A stretch of DNA of 64,000 bases from Comamonas sp. lk (GCA_945865675.1 CAMBFO010000001.1:1-64000); one strand, 5' to 3'; counted from the stretch's first letter, positions 33,539-42,039 are shown. The notes: generated from the sequence alone by a model not told the origin. Program-made: numbers and translations.

Positions 33539-34306
33539 TCAGGCCGGGTTGTCCACGTCGATGAAAGCGTGCGCAATGCCTACTTGCTGCGCCACCTGCC
33601 CCGCCACGGCAGGCGCGCCATAGCGCTCGCTGGCGTGGTGGCCACAGGCTATAAAAGTCACGCCGCACTCGCGGGCATAGTGCGCCTGGGGCTCGGATAT
33701 TTCGCCCGTGATAAACGCCTCGGCCCCGGCCGCAATCGCCGCCTCGAAATAGCCTTGGGCTCCGCCGGTACACCAGGCGATGCGTTGCACAGGCCCAGCC
33801 TTGCCCGCCACCATCACCACCGGGCGGCCCAGCACGGACTGCACATGGTCGGCCAACGCCTGCGAATGGGCCAAAGCACCGGCCTGGGGTACACCCAGCC
33901 AGCCCAAGTCCTGCTCGCCAAAACGCGATTGGGCTTGCAAACCCAAACGCTGACCCAACTGCGCGTTATTGCCCCATTGCGGATGGGCGTCCAGGGGCAG
34001 GTGGTAGGCAAACAAGTGGATGTCATGGGCCAGCAACAAGGCCAAGCGCTGGCGCAGCCAGCCGGTCACCCGCCCGTCGTGGCCGCGCCAAAACAGACCA
34101 TGGTGGACAAAAATCGCATCTGCATCCTGTGCGATGGCGGCCTCGATCAGCGCCAGGCTGGCGGTGACGCCGGAGACCAGTTTGCGCACCGGGCGGCGCC
34201 CCTCTACCTGCAAGCCGTTTGGCCCGTAGTCTTTGAAACGCTGGGGCTCCAACAGGGCGTCAAAAGCGGCAAGCAGTGTAAGGTGGTCGGTCATGGGCTG
34301 GCGCAT
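33539..34306 (-). CDS. Nif3-like dinuclear metal-centre protein (DUF34)
   Basis: The 255-residue product has the NIF3/YbgI motifs: YGPNGLQVEG near the start, AIFVHHGLFW with two metal-binding histidines, HIHLFAYHLPLDAH, and the C-terminal FIACGHHASER. The family is linked to GTP cyclohydrolase-like folds and metal handling, without a settled reaction. The start is ATG 34306 or 34294. It is divergent from the protease gene at 34487. Confidence 0.9.
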   Translation of the reverse strand: MRQPMTDHLTLLAAFDALLEPQRFKDYGPNGLQVEGRRPVRKLVSGVTASLALIEAAIAQDADAIFVHHGLFWRGHDGRVTGWLRQRLALLLAHDIHLFAYHLPLDAHPQWGNNAQLGQRLGLQAQSRFGEQDLGWLGVPQAGALAHSQALADHVQSVLGRPVVMVAGKAGPVQRIAWCTGGAQGYFEAAIAAGAEAFITGEISEPQAHYARECGVTFIACGHHASERYGAPAVAGQVAQQVGIAHAFIDVDNPA

Positions 34307-34374
34307 AGGGTAGGTAGTTGTGCCGTAGGGGCGCTAGGGGCGGATTATCTGCGCCACGGACTCACACCGGAGGC

Positions 34375-34469
34375 GCATGAGCCAGCCAAGGCTGGCACAC
34401 AGCGACGTGACGAAGGCTCATGCATTGCCAAGCCTACAATTTGCCGCTTGTGCGCCGCCTTCCGGCGCA
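34375..34469. promoter_or_regulatory. Stacked hairpins in the leader of the HtrA-like gene
   Basis: GCATGAGCC (34375-34383) pairs perfectly with GGCTCATGC (34415-34423). Inside this lies GCCAGCC-AA-GGCTGGC (34381-34396), which shares three bases with the outer arm, so the two stems compete. A third hairpin, TGCGCCG-CCTTC-CGGCGCA, is at 34451-34469, 17 bases before the ATG. Confidence 0.5.
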
Positions 34470-34486
34470 AGCCTTTGGGTAAGTTC

Positions 34487-35626
34487 ATGAAGCGTTACTG
34501 GTTACTTTTTGCCCAAAGCATCACCGTGCTGCTGGCAGCATATTTTGTGGTGCTGACCCTTAAGCCTGCCTGGCTGGCGCCGCAGGGCGCAGGCGTCATG
34601 GGCTTGGTGCAGGCACCGACCCTGGTCAAGGGCGAAGTACCGTTGGGCAGCTTTCGCACGGCCGCGCACAACGCAGCGCAGGCGGTGGTCAGCATCAGCG
34701 TCAGCAAAGGACAAACTGGCGATAAAAATACGCTGCCCCCCTGGGAACGCTTTTTCAACGACCCCGACGCCGACCCCGATGAGCCGTCCTCGGGCATAGG
34801 CAGCGGCGTGATCGTCAGTAGCACAGGCTACCTGTTGACCAATAACCATGTGGTGGAAGGGGCGCAGCAGATTGAAGTCGTGCTCAACGACCGGCGCCGC
34901 ACCCGCGCCAAAGTTATAGGCACCGATCCCGATAGCGATTTGGCGGTGCTCAAAATCGAGCTGGACAAACTACCGGTCATGGTCTTGGGAGACTCGGAAA
35001 ACGCCCAGGTGGGTGACCTGGTGCTGGCCATTGGAAACCCCTTCGGTGTGGGCCAAACGGTCACCAGCGGCATCATCAGTGCGCTGGGGCGTAACCAGCG
35101 CATCAACACATTTGAAAATTTCATCCAAACCGACGCCGCTATCAACCCCGGCAATTCGGGTGGCGCTTTGGTCGATAGCCAAGGGCGTTTGCTGGGCATA
35201 AATACCGCCATCTACTCGCGCTCGGGCGGCAGCTTGGGCATTGGCTTTGCCATTCCGATTTCCACCGCCAAGCAGGTGTTGGAAAGCATTGTGCGAGACG
35301 GTCAGGTCACGCGCGGCTGGATCGGCATCGAGCCCAATGAGCTGGCACCTGAAGTCGCCGAAGCCTTTGGCATCGTGGCCGAGCGTGGCGTCGCCGTCAC
35401 GGGGGTGCTGCAAGGCGGCCCGGCGGGTAAAGCGGGCATGGCGCCGGGCGATGTGGTGTTGTCGATTGGCGGAACACCGGTAGAGGATGTAGCACATTTG
35501 CTATCGGCCGTGGCAGTGCTCAAACCCGGTGTACCCGCCACGGTTGAGATTCAACGCAAGAAAACCGTGCTGGCCCTGAGCATCACCCCTGGTGTTCGAC
35601 CCAGACCGGGCAAGCTGCCGCGTTAA
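34487..35626 (+). CDS. DegS/HtrA-like periplasmic serine protease
   Basis: The 379-residue product has an N-terminal membrane anchor, a trypsin-like domain with the triad in TNNHVVEG, DSDLAVLKI and NPGNSGGALVD, and a single C-terminal PDZ domain (GVLQGGPAGKAGMAPGDVVLS). One PDZ plus an uncleaved anchor matches DegS/AlgW-type proteases that sense misfolded envelope proteins. The true start is ATG 34487; the track ORF from 33569 runs through the antisense of the Nif3-like gene. The stop overlaps the convergent tatC stop by four bases. Confidence 0.93.
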   Translation: MKRYWLLFAQSITVLLAAYFVVLTLKPAWLAPQGAGVMGLVQAPTLVKGEVPLGSFRTAAHNAAQAVVSISVSKGQTGDKNTLPPWERFFNDPDADPDEPSSGIGSGVIVSSTGYLLTNNHVVEGAQQIEVVLNDRRRTRAKVIGTDPDSDLAVLKIELDKLPVMVLGDSENAQVGDLVLAIGNPFGVGQTVTSGIISALGRNQRINTFENFIQTDAAINPGNSGGALVDSQGRLLGINTAIYSRSGGSLGIGFAIPISTAKQVLESIVRDGQVTRGWIGIEPNELAPEVAEAFGIVAERGVAVTGVLQGGPAGKAGMAPGDVVLSIGGTPVEDVAHLLSAVAVLKPGVPATVEIQRKKTVLALSITPGVRPRPGKLPR

Positions 35627-36432
35627 CTGCCGGTGTTGGATGCGCCTTCGGGCGCTGGCGGCTCTTCGGGTGCCTGGGTATGGCGGATGAAGATTTGGGC
35701 CGCAATAATGCCCAACTCGTAGAGCAGGCACATGGGGACCAGCAAGGCGATCATGGAGACCGGATCGGGCGGCGTCACCAGGCCAGCCACCGCGGCCGCT
35801 GCAACAATGAAATAGCTGCGGAAATTACGCAGCTGCACGACCGTGACCACGCCCATACGCGCCAGAATCACCACCACAATCGGCACCTCGAAGGCCACGC
35901 CAAAGGCGATGAACATGGTCACCACAAAGTCCAGGTAGGCCTCGATATCCGGGCTCACGGCGACCGACATAGGCGCCATTTTTTGAATCGCCGGAAAGGC
36001 CTGGCCGAACACAAAAAAGTAGCAAAACGCAGCGCCGGTGTAAAAGAGCAAGGTGCTGGCGGCCACCAGCGGCATGACCAGCTTTTTTTCATGCTTGTAC
36101 AAACCCGGCGCCACAAAGGCCCACATCTGGTAAAAGATCCAGGGCAGCGCCAACGCGATCGAGGCCAGCACGGTCACTTTAATGGGCACCAAAAATGGCG
36201 ACACCACACCCACCGCAATCATCTTGGAGCCTTCGGGCAAGGCCTTGACTAAGGGCATGGCCAAGTAGTCGTACAACTTGGACGGGCCGGGGAAAAAGGC
36301 CAGCACGGCAAATATCGCGGCGATGCCATAGACCGCGCGCAGCAAGCGATCGCGCAGCTCGAACAAATGCTGCACGAAAGGCTGCTCGGTGCCGGCCAGC
36401 TCGTCGTCAGGAGGCTTGTTATCGCTCATCAA
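35623..36432 (-). CDS. tatC: Sec-independent translocase TatC
   Basis: TatC recognises twin-arginine signals. The 269-residue six-helix protein has FVQHLFELRDRLLRA at the N-terminus and the FEVPIVVVILARMG, YFIVAAAAVAG and LVTPPDP motifs. It overlaps tatB by four bases. Substrates in this window include the HiPIP, SoxY and the metallophosphoesterase of the soxYZ operon. Confidence 0.96.
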   Translation of the reverse strand: MMSDNKPPDDELAGTEQPFVQHLFELRDRLLRAVYGIAAIFAVLAFFPGPSKLYDYLAMPLVKALPEGSKMIAVGVVSPFLVPIKVTVLASIALALPWIFYQMWAFVAPGLYKHEKKLVMPLVAASTLLFYTGAAFCYFFVFGQAFPAIQKMAPMSVAVSPDIEAYLDFVVTMFIAFGVAFEVPIVVVILARMGVVTVVQLRNFRSYFIVAAAAVAGLVTPPDPVSMIALLVPMCLLYELGIIAAQIFIRHTQAPEEPPAPEGASNTGS

Positions 36433-36884
36433 AGGGCTTTAGGTGGCCGAAAGCGGGCCACACGCGCAGCACCGGAAAGCGCCCGTGTGCGCACACCGTT
36501 GCGCGCCTTGTACCAATTGGGGGTGGCGCCGATCTTGGCACGCCAGCGTTTTTTCACCGGACGGTAAAAGGAGTAATAAGGTACGGGTTCGCTATCGGCG
36601 TCCAGGGCAGTGGCCTGGGCAATGGTATTTTCGATAGCGGCAGTACTTTGGTCTAGGGAGCTTTGCACGGCCTGGGCTGCGTCTTGCAAGCTGGCCTGCG
36701 CCTTGCGCAACTCGTCCAGGTCCATGGAGCGGTTGACCTCCTCTTTGACATCGGCCACGTAGCGCCGCGCGCGACCCAGCATAGTTCCAAAGGTACGCGC
36801 CAGGCCGGGAAGTTTTTCCGGGCCAATGACGATCAAGGCAATGCCGCCGATGATGGCGATCTTGGTGACGCCAATATCAAACAC
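36429..36884 (-). CDS. tatB: Sec-independent translocase TatB
   Basis: TatB forms the signal-binding core with TatC. The 151-residue product starts MFDIGVTKIAIIGGIALIVI with the conserved GPEKLPGLART hinge and an amphipathic helix. The C-terminal half is longer and more basic than usual (KNGVRTRALSGAARVARF-like). It lies between tatA and tatC. Confidence 0.93.
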   Translation of the reverse strand: MFDIGVTKIAIIGGIALIVIGPEKLPGLARTFGTMLGRARRYVADVKEEVNRSMDLDELRKAQASLQDAAQAVQSSLDQSTAAIENTIAQATALDADSEPVPYYSFYRPVKKRWRAKIGATPNWYKARNGVRTRALSGAARVARFRPPKAL

Positions 36885-36928
36885 TTAAATAAATCTCACA
36901 CACAGGCGGCAGACCCACAGACCGGGGC

Positions 36929-37174
36929 TTAGTGCTTGGCCTTGGCTTCGACGTCGATCGCGTCTTTGTTGGCGGAGGGCGGGTTAGCAGCGACTTGCTG
37001 CGCTGGGGCAGCGGGCGCAGCTTCAGCCGGCTTGTCGCCGCTGTTACCCATGCCGTCTTTAAAACCTTTGACTGCGCCACCCAGGTCCGAGCCTATGTTG
37101 CGCAGTTTTTTGGTACCGAAGATCACCACAATGATGACCAGAAAAATGATCAAGTGCGTTGTTGACAAACCCAT
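36929..37174 (-). CDS. tatA: Sec-independent translocase TatA
   Basis: TatA forms the translocation pore. The 81-residue product has the short membrane helix ([14 protein letters not shown]), the [21 protein letters not shown] amphipathic helix and an Ala/Pro-rich tail. It heads tatABC, which follows the his operon and HIT gene. Confidence 0.95.
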   Translation of the reverse strand: MGLSTTHLIIFLVIIVVIFGTKKLRNIGSDLGGAVKGFKDGMGNSGDKPAEAAPAAPAQQVAANPPSANKDAIDVEAKAKH

Positions 37175-37238
37175 ACGGTTCTCCTAAGTGAGGGGGAATT
37201 CTAGTCGCGCAGGATATGCCCGCGCCGTTTGCGTGTTT

Positions 37239-37616
37239 TCAGCCCCGCAGCCAGGGCCTGGGGCCACCCATGACGTGGAAATGCAGGTGGCGCACCTCCT
37301 GCCCGCCCTGGGCGCCGGTATTGGTTACCAGGCGAAAGCCCCCGTCCGGATAAGGGTTGCAGCCTTCCTGTGAGGCCAGCACCGGCACCAGGGCCATCAT
37401 ACGGCCCATCAGCGCCGCGTCACCCGGCCCGACCTGCGCCATAGACGGGATATGCAGCTTGGGAATGATCAGAAAGTGCACCGGCGCCCAGGGGGCTATG
37501 TCGTGAAAGGCATAAAAATCATCGTCCTCATACACGGCGCGCGAGGGAATCTGCTTGGCGACGATTTTGCAAAACAGGCAGTTGGGGTCGTGGGCGGTGT
37601 GCGAATGGGTGGCCAT
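37239..37616 (-). CDS. HIT-family nucleotide hydrolase (histidine triad)
   Basis: The 125-residue product from ATG 37616 has the N-terminal CLFCKIVAKQIPS, IIPKLHIPS and the triad HLHFHVMGG near the C-terminus, the HinT layout. HinT proteins hydrolyse adenosine phosphoramidates. It lies between hisE and tatA, where many Burkholderiales keep it. The track start six codons upstream is possible. Confidence 0.93.
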   Translation of the reverse strand: MATHSHTAHDPNCLFCKIVAKQIPSRAVYEDDDFYAFHDIAPWAPVHFLIIPKLHIPSMAQVGPGDAALMGRMMALVPVLASQEGCNPYPDGGFRLVTNTGAQGGQEVRHLHFHVMGGPRPWLRG

Positions 37617-37675
37617 GGCGGGGATGCAAAACAATGCGGTTGTTGGACCGCACTATATTAAATCAGGGCTTTAAG

Positions 37676-38062
37676 TCAGGGCTCTTGGGCTTCGCGTTGC
37701 AGGGCTTTGCGCAGGGCTTTTTCTTCGATACCGCTAATGCCTTCGCGCCGGCGCAGCTCGGCGATCACGTCCGACGGGTGTAAACCGTAATGGGCTAGCG
37801 CCACCAGGCAGTGGAACCACAGATCCGCCACCTCGCCCACCAGCTTGGTTTTGTCACCGCCGTGGTCCACGTCTTTGGCGGCCATCACTACTTCGGTGGC
37901 CTCCTCGCCAATTTTTTTCAAAAAAGCGTCTGGACCCTTATGAAAAAGGCGGGCGACGTAGCTGGTCTGCGGGTCGCCACCGTGTGCGACTTTGCGGCTT
38001 TCGATGATGGCGGCTAATTGGGCCAGCGCGTCTTGTGAAATTTCTTTGTCCGAACTGTCCAT
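37676..38062 (-). CDS. hisE: Phosphoribosyl-ATP pyrophosphatase
   Basis: HisE removes pyrophosphate from phosphoribosyl-ATP, histidine step 2. The 128-residue product has [16 protein letters not shown] and [17 protein letters not shown], the metal-binding helices of the MazG-like fold. It starts directly after the hisI stop and is not fused to it. It is the last his gene. Confidence 0.94.
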   Translation of the reverse strand: MDSSDKEISQDALAQLAAIIESRKVAHGGDPQTSYVARLFHKGPDAFLKKIGEEATEVVMAAKDVDHGGDKTKLVGEVADLWFHCLVALAHYGLHPSDVIAELRRREGISGIEEKALRKALQREAQEP

Positions 38063-38461
38063 TTAATTGCCTTTGGGGTAAATCGTTGCAGGATCTTTGA
38101 GCACCGGTTCCACCGGCTGCCATTGCCCGTTTTGCAGCATGCTAAAAAAACAACTGTGGCGCCCGGTGTGGCAGGCAATGCCAGGATCGTGGCCTTGTTG
38201 GGTGACAGTCAGCAGCACCACGTCAGCATCGCAATCTATACGAATCTCGTGCACCAACTGCACATGGCCGGATTCTTCGCCCTTGTGCCACAACTTGTTG
38301 CGCGAGCGGCTGAAATACACCGCACGGCCCAGCTCCACCGTTTTTTGCAGCGCCTGCCGGTTCATCCAGGCAAACATCAGAACGTCCTTGCTCCCCTGCT
38401 CCTGGGCAATAACAGGCACCAGGCCCTGGGCGTCCCATGTGATAGCGTCTAAATAAGTCAT
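38063..38461 (-). CDS. hisI: Phosphoribosyl-AMP cyclohydrolase
   Basis: HisI opens the adenine ring of phosphoribosyl-AMP. The 132-residue product has the metal-binding DCDADVVLL and [10 protein letters not shown] motifs. In most relatives hisI directly follows hisF; here 3.6 kb of unrelated small genes separate them, so its expression may depend on read-through or a local promoter. Confidence 0.95.
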   Translation of the reverse strand: MTYLDAITWDAQGLVPVIAQEQGSKDVLMFAWMNRQALQKTVELGRAVYFSRSRNKLWHKGEESGHVQLVHEIRIDCDADVVLLTVTQQGHDPGIACHTGRHSCFFSMLQNGQWQPVEPVLKDPATIYPKGN

Positions 38462-38659
38462 AAGGGGGGATGTTAAGGGCTGTTGTTCATCGGCTGCAGG
38501 CCTAGGCCATGGCCCGCTTCACCGCATCAAGGTCTGGCAATCGAACCTGTAATGCCACACCAATCGGGCAGCATCGCATTTGATTAGGCAGGTGGGAAAT
38601 AGATGGGTTAAGCCCATTCATTGGCGCCTCGTACAGCAGCGCTAATTATTTCATTCGCG

Positions 38660-39112
38660 CTATTTCGACCTGCGCGACGACCAGTGAATTGAACGGATAA
38701 CCCAGCCAGTAGGGTTTCTTGTGAGGACCATTAGCTCGGCACCAACCAGATTTACCGCCTTGGACTCGTAGGTGCCTTGCGTTACGCTCGTTGAAATTGC
38801 CCAGGCAACATCTCCACTCAGGGTCACGTCAATTTTGCTCTGGCGGGTGGGCACGGCCTGCGCAAACTTGATATCCGCCTGGAGGTGGTGTTCAAGGTAT
38901 TCTTTTCTGGATTCACGATCGCCGCTCTCGAGGATCACCGCATCCGGCGCAAGGAGCCTAGAAACCGCCTGCGTGTCTGCCGCCAAAAGCGCAGCATGGT
39001 AGTTGCGAACTACCGCCGCAACTGCTGTAGCCTCGGAATCCCCACTCTGCGCTTGCGCCAGACATGTTGATGTCAGAAAGAGAAGGGCCACGATGCGGGG
39101 GATGTGAATCAT
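38660..39112 (-). CDS. Secreted SnoaL/DUF4440-like protein
   Basis: The 150-residue product has a signal peptide (IVALLFLTSTCLAQAQ) and a cone-like NTF2 fold: VVRNYHAALLAADTQAVSRLLAPDAVI, HHLQADIKFAQ and WVIRSIHWSSR at the end. Such proteins are commonly found in cassette arrays and have varied or unknown substrates. It is the cassette nearest hisI; no clear attC follows it. Confidence 0.75.
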   Translation of the reverse strand: MIHIPRIVALLFLTSTCLAQAQSGDSEATAVAAVVRNYHAALLAADTQAVSRLLAPDAVILESGDRESRKEYLEHHLQADIKFAQAVPTRQSKIDVTLSGDVAWAISTSVTQGTYESKAVNLVGAELMVLTRNPTGWVIRSIHWSSRRSK

Positions 39113-39140
39113 TGACGTACTTCTAAAGGAATAGATCTCC

Positions 39141-39276
39141 GCAGCCTAATGTGGGACCTGGGAGGACTGGTTAATCCACATTATGGGGTGGCACTGCAAC
39201 GCGCTGACTAAAGCTGGAAGTGAGACGTGCCTGGTGACCTGCCCTTGGGCCTCTCCTCGACAAGGGGTTAGGCCGC
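39141..39276. repeat. attC-like inverted repeat after the acetyltransferase gene
   Basis: The arms GCAGCCTAA (39141-39149) and TTAGGCCGC (39268-39276) pair over eight of nine bases, with 118 bases between them. The right end GTTAGGC fits the integron core consensus GTTRRRY exactly. The stop codon of the acetyltransferase lies inside this core, as is common in gene cassettes. Confidence 0.5.
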
Positions 39277-39801
39277 ATTCGCCGCAGCCAGGGCTGGCTT
39301 GACCAGAACCAGTTCGTCAGGCTCGTCTCGATGCTGGGCTGCCTGTTCGTTGCTGGCTGGGACAAAGCCCAGCTTGCGCAACAGAGCCTCCGAACGATAG
39401 TTACGTGCCTTCAGAACCGCGATGAAGGTTGCGACACCGTACTGATCGCGAAGCTCTTGGAGCACCGCCCGAACGGCGCTGCTTCCGATGCCTTGGCGCC
39501 AGTATTGACTATGGAGTTCGTACGCGACGTAAGCAGAACCGTCTTGAAATACCGTGGCTTGCACGTAGCCGGCCAGCTTACCGACTGGAAGACGAATGAC
39601 CCAGTTGAGCCACTGTTGCGTCCCGTCGCTTGAGCCCCGACTTTCAAGGCCTGCGAAGCGCTTCCTCAGCCACTCTTCGTCGATCGGTGGTGCGTTCTCG
39701 AACTCGTAGATGGCCGGATCGCTCAGCACGGTGAACATCTCCTGCGCGTGCGCAGCGAGTTGGGGTTCTAGGACAAAGGGCGGTGCGGCTAGGGTTCGCA
39801 T
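39268..39801 (-). CDS. GNAT-family N-acetyltransferase (RimJ/RimL-like)
   Basis: From ATG 39801 the product is 177 residues. It has the acetyl-CoA motif YWRQGIGSSAVRAVLQEL (Q/R-x-x-G-x-G) and KARNYRSEALLRKLGF, typical of RimJ/RimL-type acetyltransferases. The track starts 32 codons upstream within non-coding cassette spacer. The target is unknown. Its stop overlaps an attC-like core site. Confidence 0.85.
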   Translation of the reverse strand: MRTLAAPPFVLEPQLAAHAQEMFTVLSDPAIYEFENAPPIDEEWLRKRFAGLESRGSSDGTQQWLNWVIRLPVGKLAGYVQATVFQDGSAYVAYELHSQYWRQGIGSSAVRAVLQELRDQYGVATFIAVLKARNYRSEALLRKLGFVPASNEQAAQHRDEPDELVLVKPALAAANAA

Positions 39802-39945
39802 AGGGCCTAAGTTTGAAGGTGAGGCGCCGAAGCCAGTTGGCCGCTCGGAGCTGAAAATATACAGGCAGCGTAGCGCGGCCAGTTGACGGCGGACCACTCA
39901 AGCGACCGGTCAGACCGCGGCCTGGATTGGCTTCTGTTTCGCAAA

Positions 39946-40167
39946 CTAGGAACTCGCCCTAAGCAAGCGGCGGTAAACCGCAGGAGCAAGCCACCACGAG
40001 ACGGGGCCAAGAAACCCGGCGGAGACCACTGCGGCGGCAATGAACGAATGGTTGAGGATGCCCGCAAGAACTATCAAGATCAGGCCCTCGACGGCGGCAC
40101 ATACGCACACCGTTTGAAGCGCTGCAGTGAAGCGGGGATTTTGTTCAAAGTAAGTCATAGGCGGCAT
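39946..40167 (-). CDS. Small cassette membrane protein
   Basis: The 73-residue product (MPPMTYFEQNPRF...) has two hydrophobic segments (VCVCAAVEGLILIVLAGIL and IAAAVVSAGFLGPVSWWLAP). The ATG lies in the attC-like core GTTATGC of the preceding cassette; an ATG three codons on is an alternative. The longer track ORF translates through the attC-like repeat and is rejected. No family is recognised. Confidence 0.5.
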   Translation of the reverse strand: MPPMTYFEQNPRFTAALQTVCVCAAVEGLILIVLAGILNHSFIAAAVVSAGFLGPVSWWLAPAVYRRLLRASS

Positions 40168-40276
40168 AACGTCGTAGTTCCGACACGAGTGGCGACTGGG
40201 CGCGGAAGGCAAGAATGAAATGAAGGCTTGGAGCGGCCAGCCGTTGCAAGCCGGATCGAACGCGAGGTTATGCCGC
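40161..40276. repeat. attC-like inverted repeat, perfect 10-bp arms
   Basis: GCGGCATAAC (40161-40170) and GTTATGCCGC (40267-40276) are perfect inverted copies 96 bases apart. A second pairing just inside (TCG and GTTC blocks, with one-base offsets) gives the two-box structure expected of attC. The sequence between is GC-rich and non-coding. Confidence 0.6.
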
Positions 40277-40327
40277 ACGAGCGTAGTTCCAAGCTAAGAA
40301 GTCAAAACTAGCGGCAAGATACGCATA

Positions 40328-40498
40328 TCAGGCTCGGAACAGCGTACCAAAGACCGCAATGCCGATCGCTGTGACCCAGAACACAAGTTCGACGATCGAT
40401 AGCTTCCAAATCGCCCGCAGTGACAAGAGGCGATTTGCAATCCTCTCTCTATGGGAGGCCTCGGGCTTGCAGGGCATGTCTGGCTCTTTGCTTTGCAT
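40328..40498 (-). CDS. Small membrane protein, 56 residues
   Basis: From ATG 40498 the product starts MQSKEPDMPCKPEASHRERI and has one membrane helix (WKLSIVELVFWVTAIGIAVFGTLF). AAGGAG lies five bases before the ATG, a near-perfect ribosome site, whereas the track start at 40606 has none. No family is recognised. An attC-like repeat follows it downstream. Confidence 0.65.
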   Translation of the reverse strand: MQSKEPDMPCKPEASHRERIANRLLSLRAIWKLSIVELVFWVTAIGIAVFGTLFRA

Positions 40499-40537
40499 CA
40501 AAACTCCTTTGCCGAACCCGTACTTATTCTTTCTTGC

Positions 40538-40691
40538 CGCATAACGTTGAAACACGTGAATGATCTGCATTTTTTTCAGGCACAAATGCTCCACAAAACT
40601 CGGCACCCCTTATTTGCAGTCCACTCGTCCGTCTAACCAAGAGCGCGCTGCTTGATCGAGTGCTTAAGGTCACTGGGGAGCGCTTATGCGG
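40538..40691. repeat. attC-like inverted repeat after the SMR gene
   Basis: CCGCATAA (40538-40545) pairs with TTATGCGG (40684-40691), 138 bases apart. The outer ends resemble those at 40161-40276. Inner-box pairing is not evident and a separate GTCTAAC (40631-40637) lies inside, so this may be a decayed or composite site. Confidence 0.4.
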
Positions 40692-40752
40692 TGGCAGGGT
40701 GGTACTGCTCCGCTGTAGGGCGTTTGCAAACAGGCTCATCGGAGAAATATCC

Positions 40753-41112
40753 TCATGGAATAGTGCTGCTTGTGCTGTGCAGCATCTTTAAACCAACGAT
40801 TCCTGCAACGATGGCGAAGATACAAACAATACGACCTGCGGAAGCGGGCTCATTGAAAAAAACTATACCTAAAATGGCTGCGCCTACAGCACCGATTCCT
40901 GTCCACACCGCGTAAGCAGTGCCAAGCGGAAGCGACTGCATCGCCATTCCGAGTAGCCAGAAGCTCAACCATGCGGCAATGAAGGTAATGCCAGTGTATA
41001 GATGTTTGGTATAGCCGTCCGAGGCCTTCATGCTACAGGACCAAACGACCTCCAATACTCCCGCTATAAGCAGAAGGATCCAAGCGGTGGTTGCGGTAGA
41101 AATTGACAGCAT
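40753..41112 (-). CDS. Small multidrug-resistance family exporter, SugE/Gdx-like
   Basis: The 119-residue, four-helix protein has the first-helix signature LLLIAGVLEVVWSCSMKASDG with the proton-coupled Glu, and GTAYAVWTGIGAVGAAILGI, the SMR hallmark. The W-S-C-S-M-K layout is closer to SugE/Gdx guanidinium exporters than to EmrE. ATG 41112 has AAGGA upstream; the track GTG at 41121 is too close to it. SMR genes are frequent integron cassettes. Confidence 0.88.
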   Translation of the reverse strand: MLSISTATTAWILLLIAGVLEVVWSCSMKASDGYTKHLYTGITFIAAWLSFWLLGMAMQSLPLGTAYAVWTGIGAVGAAILGIVFFNEPASAGRIVCIFAIVAGIVGLKMLHSTSSTIP

Positions 41113-41178
41113 GGCAATCACATCCTTTCGTTGAGGAGAAGAAAAAGCTTTGCAGGGAGGCCCTATGCATAAATAAGG

Positions 41179-41736
41179 TCACGCGACGGGCCGTTGCCAA
41201 GGGGCACGCTCTTTGAACCCTGCCAAACGGAAAGCACTGACCATGGGGTGATTGTTCGTACCGGTATCGCAGAACAGCCTCCAGCAGTTTGCAAGTTGGC
41301 TGGTGCGGACGGCCTCTTCCAGTAGTTCTTGGCCGTAACCGCGGCCTCGATAGGCTGGTAGCAAGCCCATGTAGAAGATCGTCGCTTCCGGACGTCCGTC
41401 CTTCCAGGTCTCGTCTCCCTTGAATAGTACCGACAGTACAAATCCAACCCTGTTACTTTCTGCGTCCTTGGCTACTTGCCACCAGCCAGGCGGCATGTCG
41501 AAATATTGCGGCGCCATGGTGATGAGTTCGCTTGCCGCTTGATTTTGCCCGTTTTGTGAAACCGCGTAAATATCTGACTCATCCAAGGAACTTGCCATCG
41601 TCTGCGCCACGGCAAACGTCAGCCACTCGCCATCAGCTACCCCATAGCTCAGACGTGAGCTAGCCTTGGGCGCCGGACACCCCTCTTCCCAGACAAAGGG
41701 AGTTTTCCAGTAGTGACCAGACCGAAGATCTTCCAT
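41179..41736 (-). CDS. GNAT-family N-acetyltransferase
   Basis: The 185-residue product has the acetyl-CoA motif LLPAYRGRGYGQELLEEAVR and a C-terminal NNHPMVSAFRLAGFKER strand pattern. The N-terminal half is less typical. It is the cassette nearest hisF and lies 66 bases upstream of the SMR gene, so the two may be one transcription unit. Confidence 0.82.
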   Translation of the reverse strand: MEDLRSGHYWKTPFVWEEGCPAPKASSRLSYGVADGEWLTFAVAQTMASSLDESDIYAVSQNGQNQAASELITMAPQYFDMPPGWWQVAKDAESNRVGFVLSVLFKGDETWKDGRPEATIFYMGLLPAYRGRGYGQELLEEAVRTSQLANCWRLFCDTGTNNHPMVSAFRLAGFKERAPWQRPVA

Positions 41737-42039
41737 GTGAGCCTTACATCAATATTTTTATAAAATGTACTATATACTGAAAATTAATAATAGTTTCTAA
41801 TTAACTTTGCCCGGCGTATTGAAGCAGGCTGCTTGTGAGGCTTTTTTTCATCCCGGAAGTTCGCCCAGGTTGTGTCCCGCGTATGTTCACCTTGGTGACG
41901 CGAGCCACGTACATCGCGTGATGTTTTCGGCCTAGTTGCTTGAGTATGCTTACTTGAGCGGTTGATTTTTTAATCTTCGAACGTTTCGCAGCCCTGCCGC
42001 TTTAGGATTCGTTCGAACATAGGGCGAAAAGTTCGTTGA
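41737..42039. other. A/T-rich intergenic stretch next to hisF
   Basis: This 303-base stretch has no ORF. The left part is strikingly A/T-rich (TTTTTATAAAATG and similar) and likely holds the promoter for the cassette genes. Near 41970-42035 several TTCGAAC/GTTCG words form overlapping small inverted repeats close to the hisF stop. I do not recognise an attI site. Confidence 0.45.

Larger units (their letters stand above)
38462..42039. mobile_element. Cassette-like cluster inserted in the his operon (candidate CALIN)
   Basis: Six minus-strand small genes (SnoaL-like, acetyltransferase, two membrane peptides, SMR exporter, acetyltransferase) lie between hisF and hisI. Three attC-like inverted repeats occur after genes: 39141-39276, 40161-40276 and 40538-40691. 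Their outer arms carry GCCTAA/TTAGGC or GCATAA/TTATGC core-like ends, and spacing is 116-154 bases. One gene stop codon lies inside the core site. The gene types are common integron cargo. No integrase gene is in the window. I read it as a cluster of attC sites lacking an integrase; the repeats are imperfect, so this is a moderate call. Confidence 0.55.

Noticed and set aside
33569-34486. First 306 codons of the 685-codon plus-strand ORF
   Set aside because: They are antisense to the Nif3-like gene; the protease begins at ATG 34487 with a membrane anchor.
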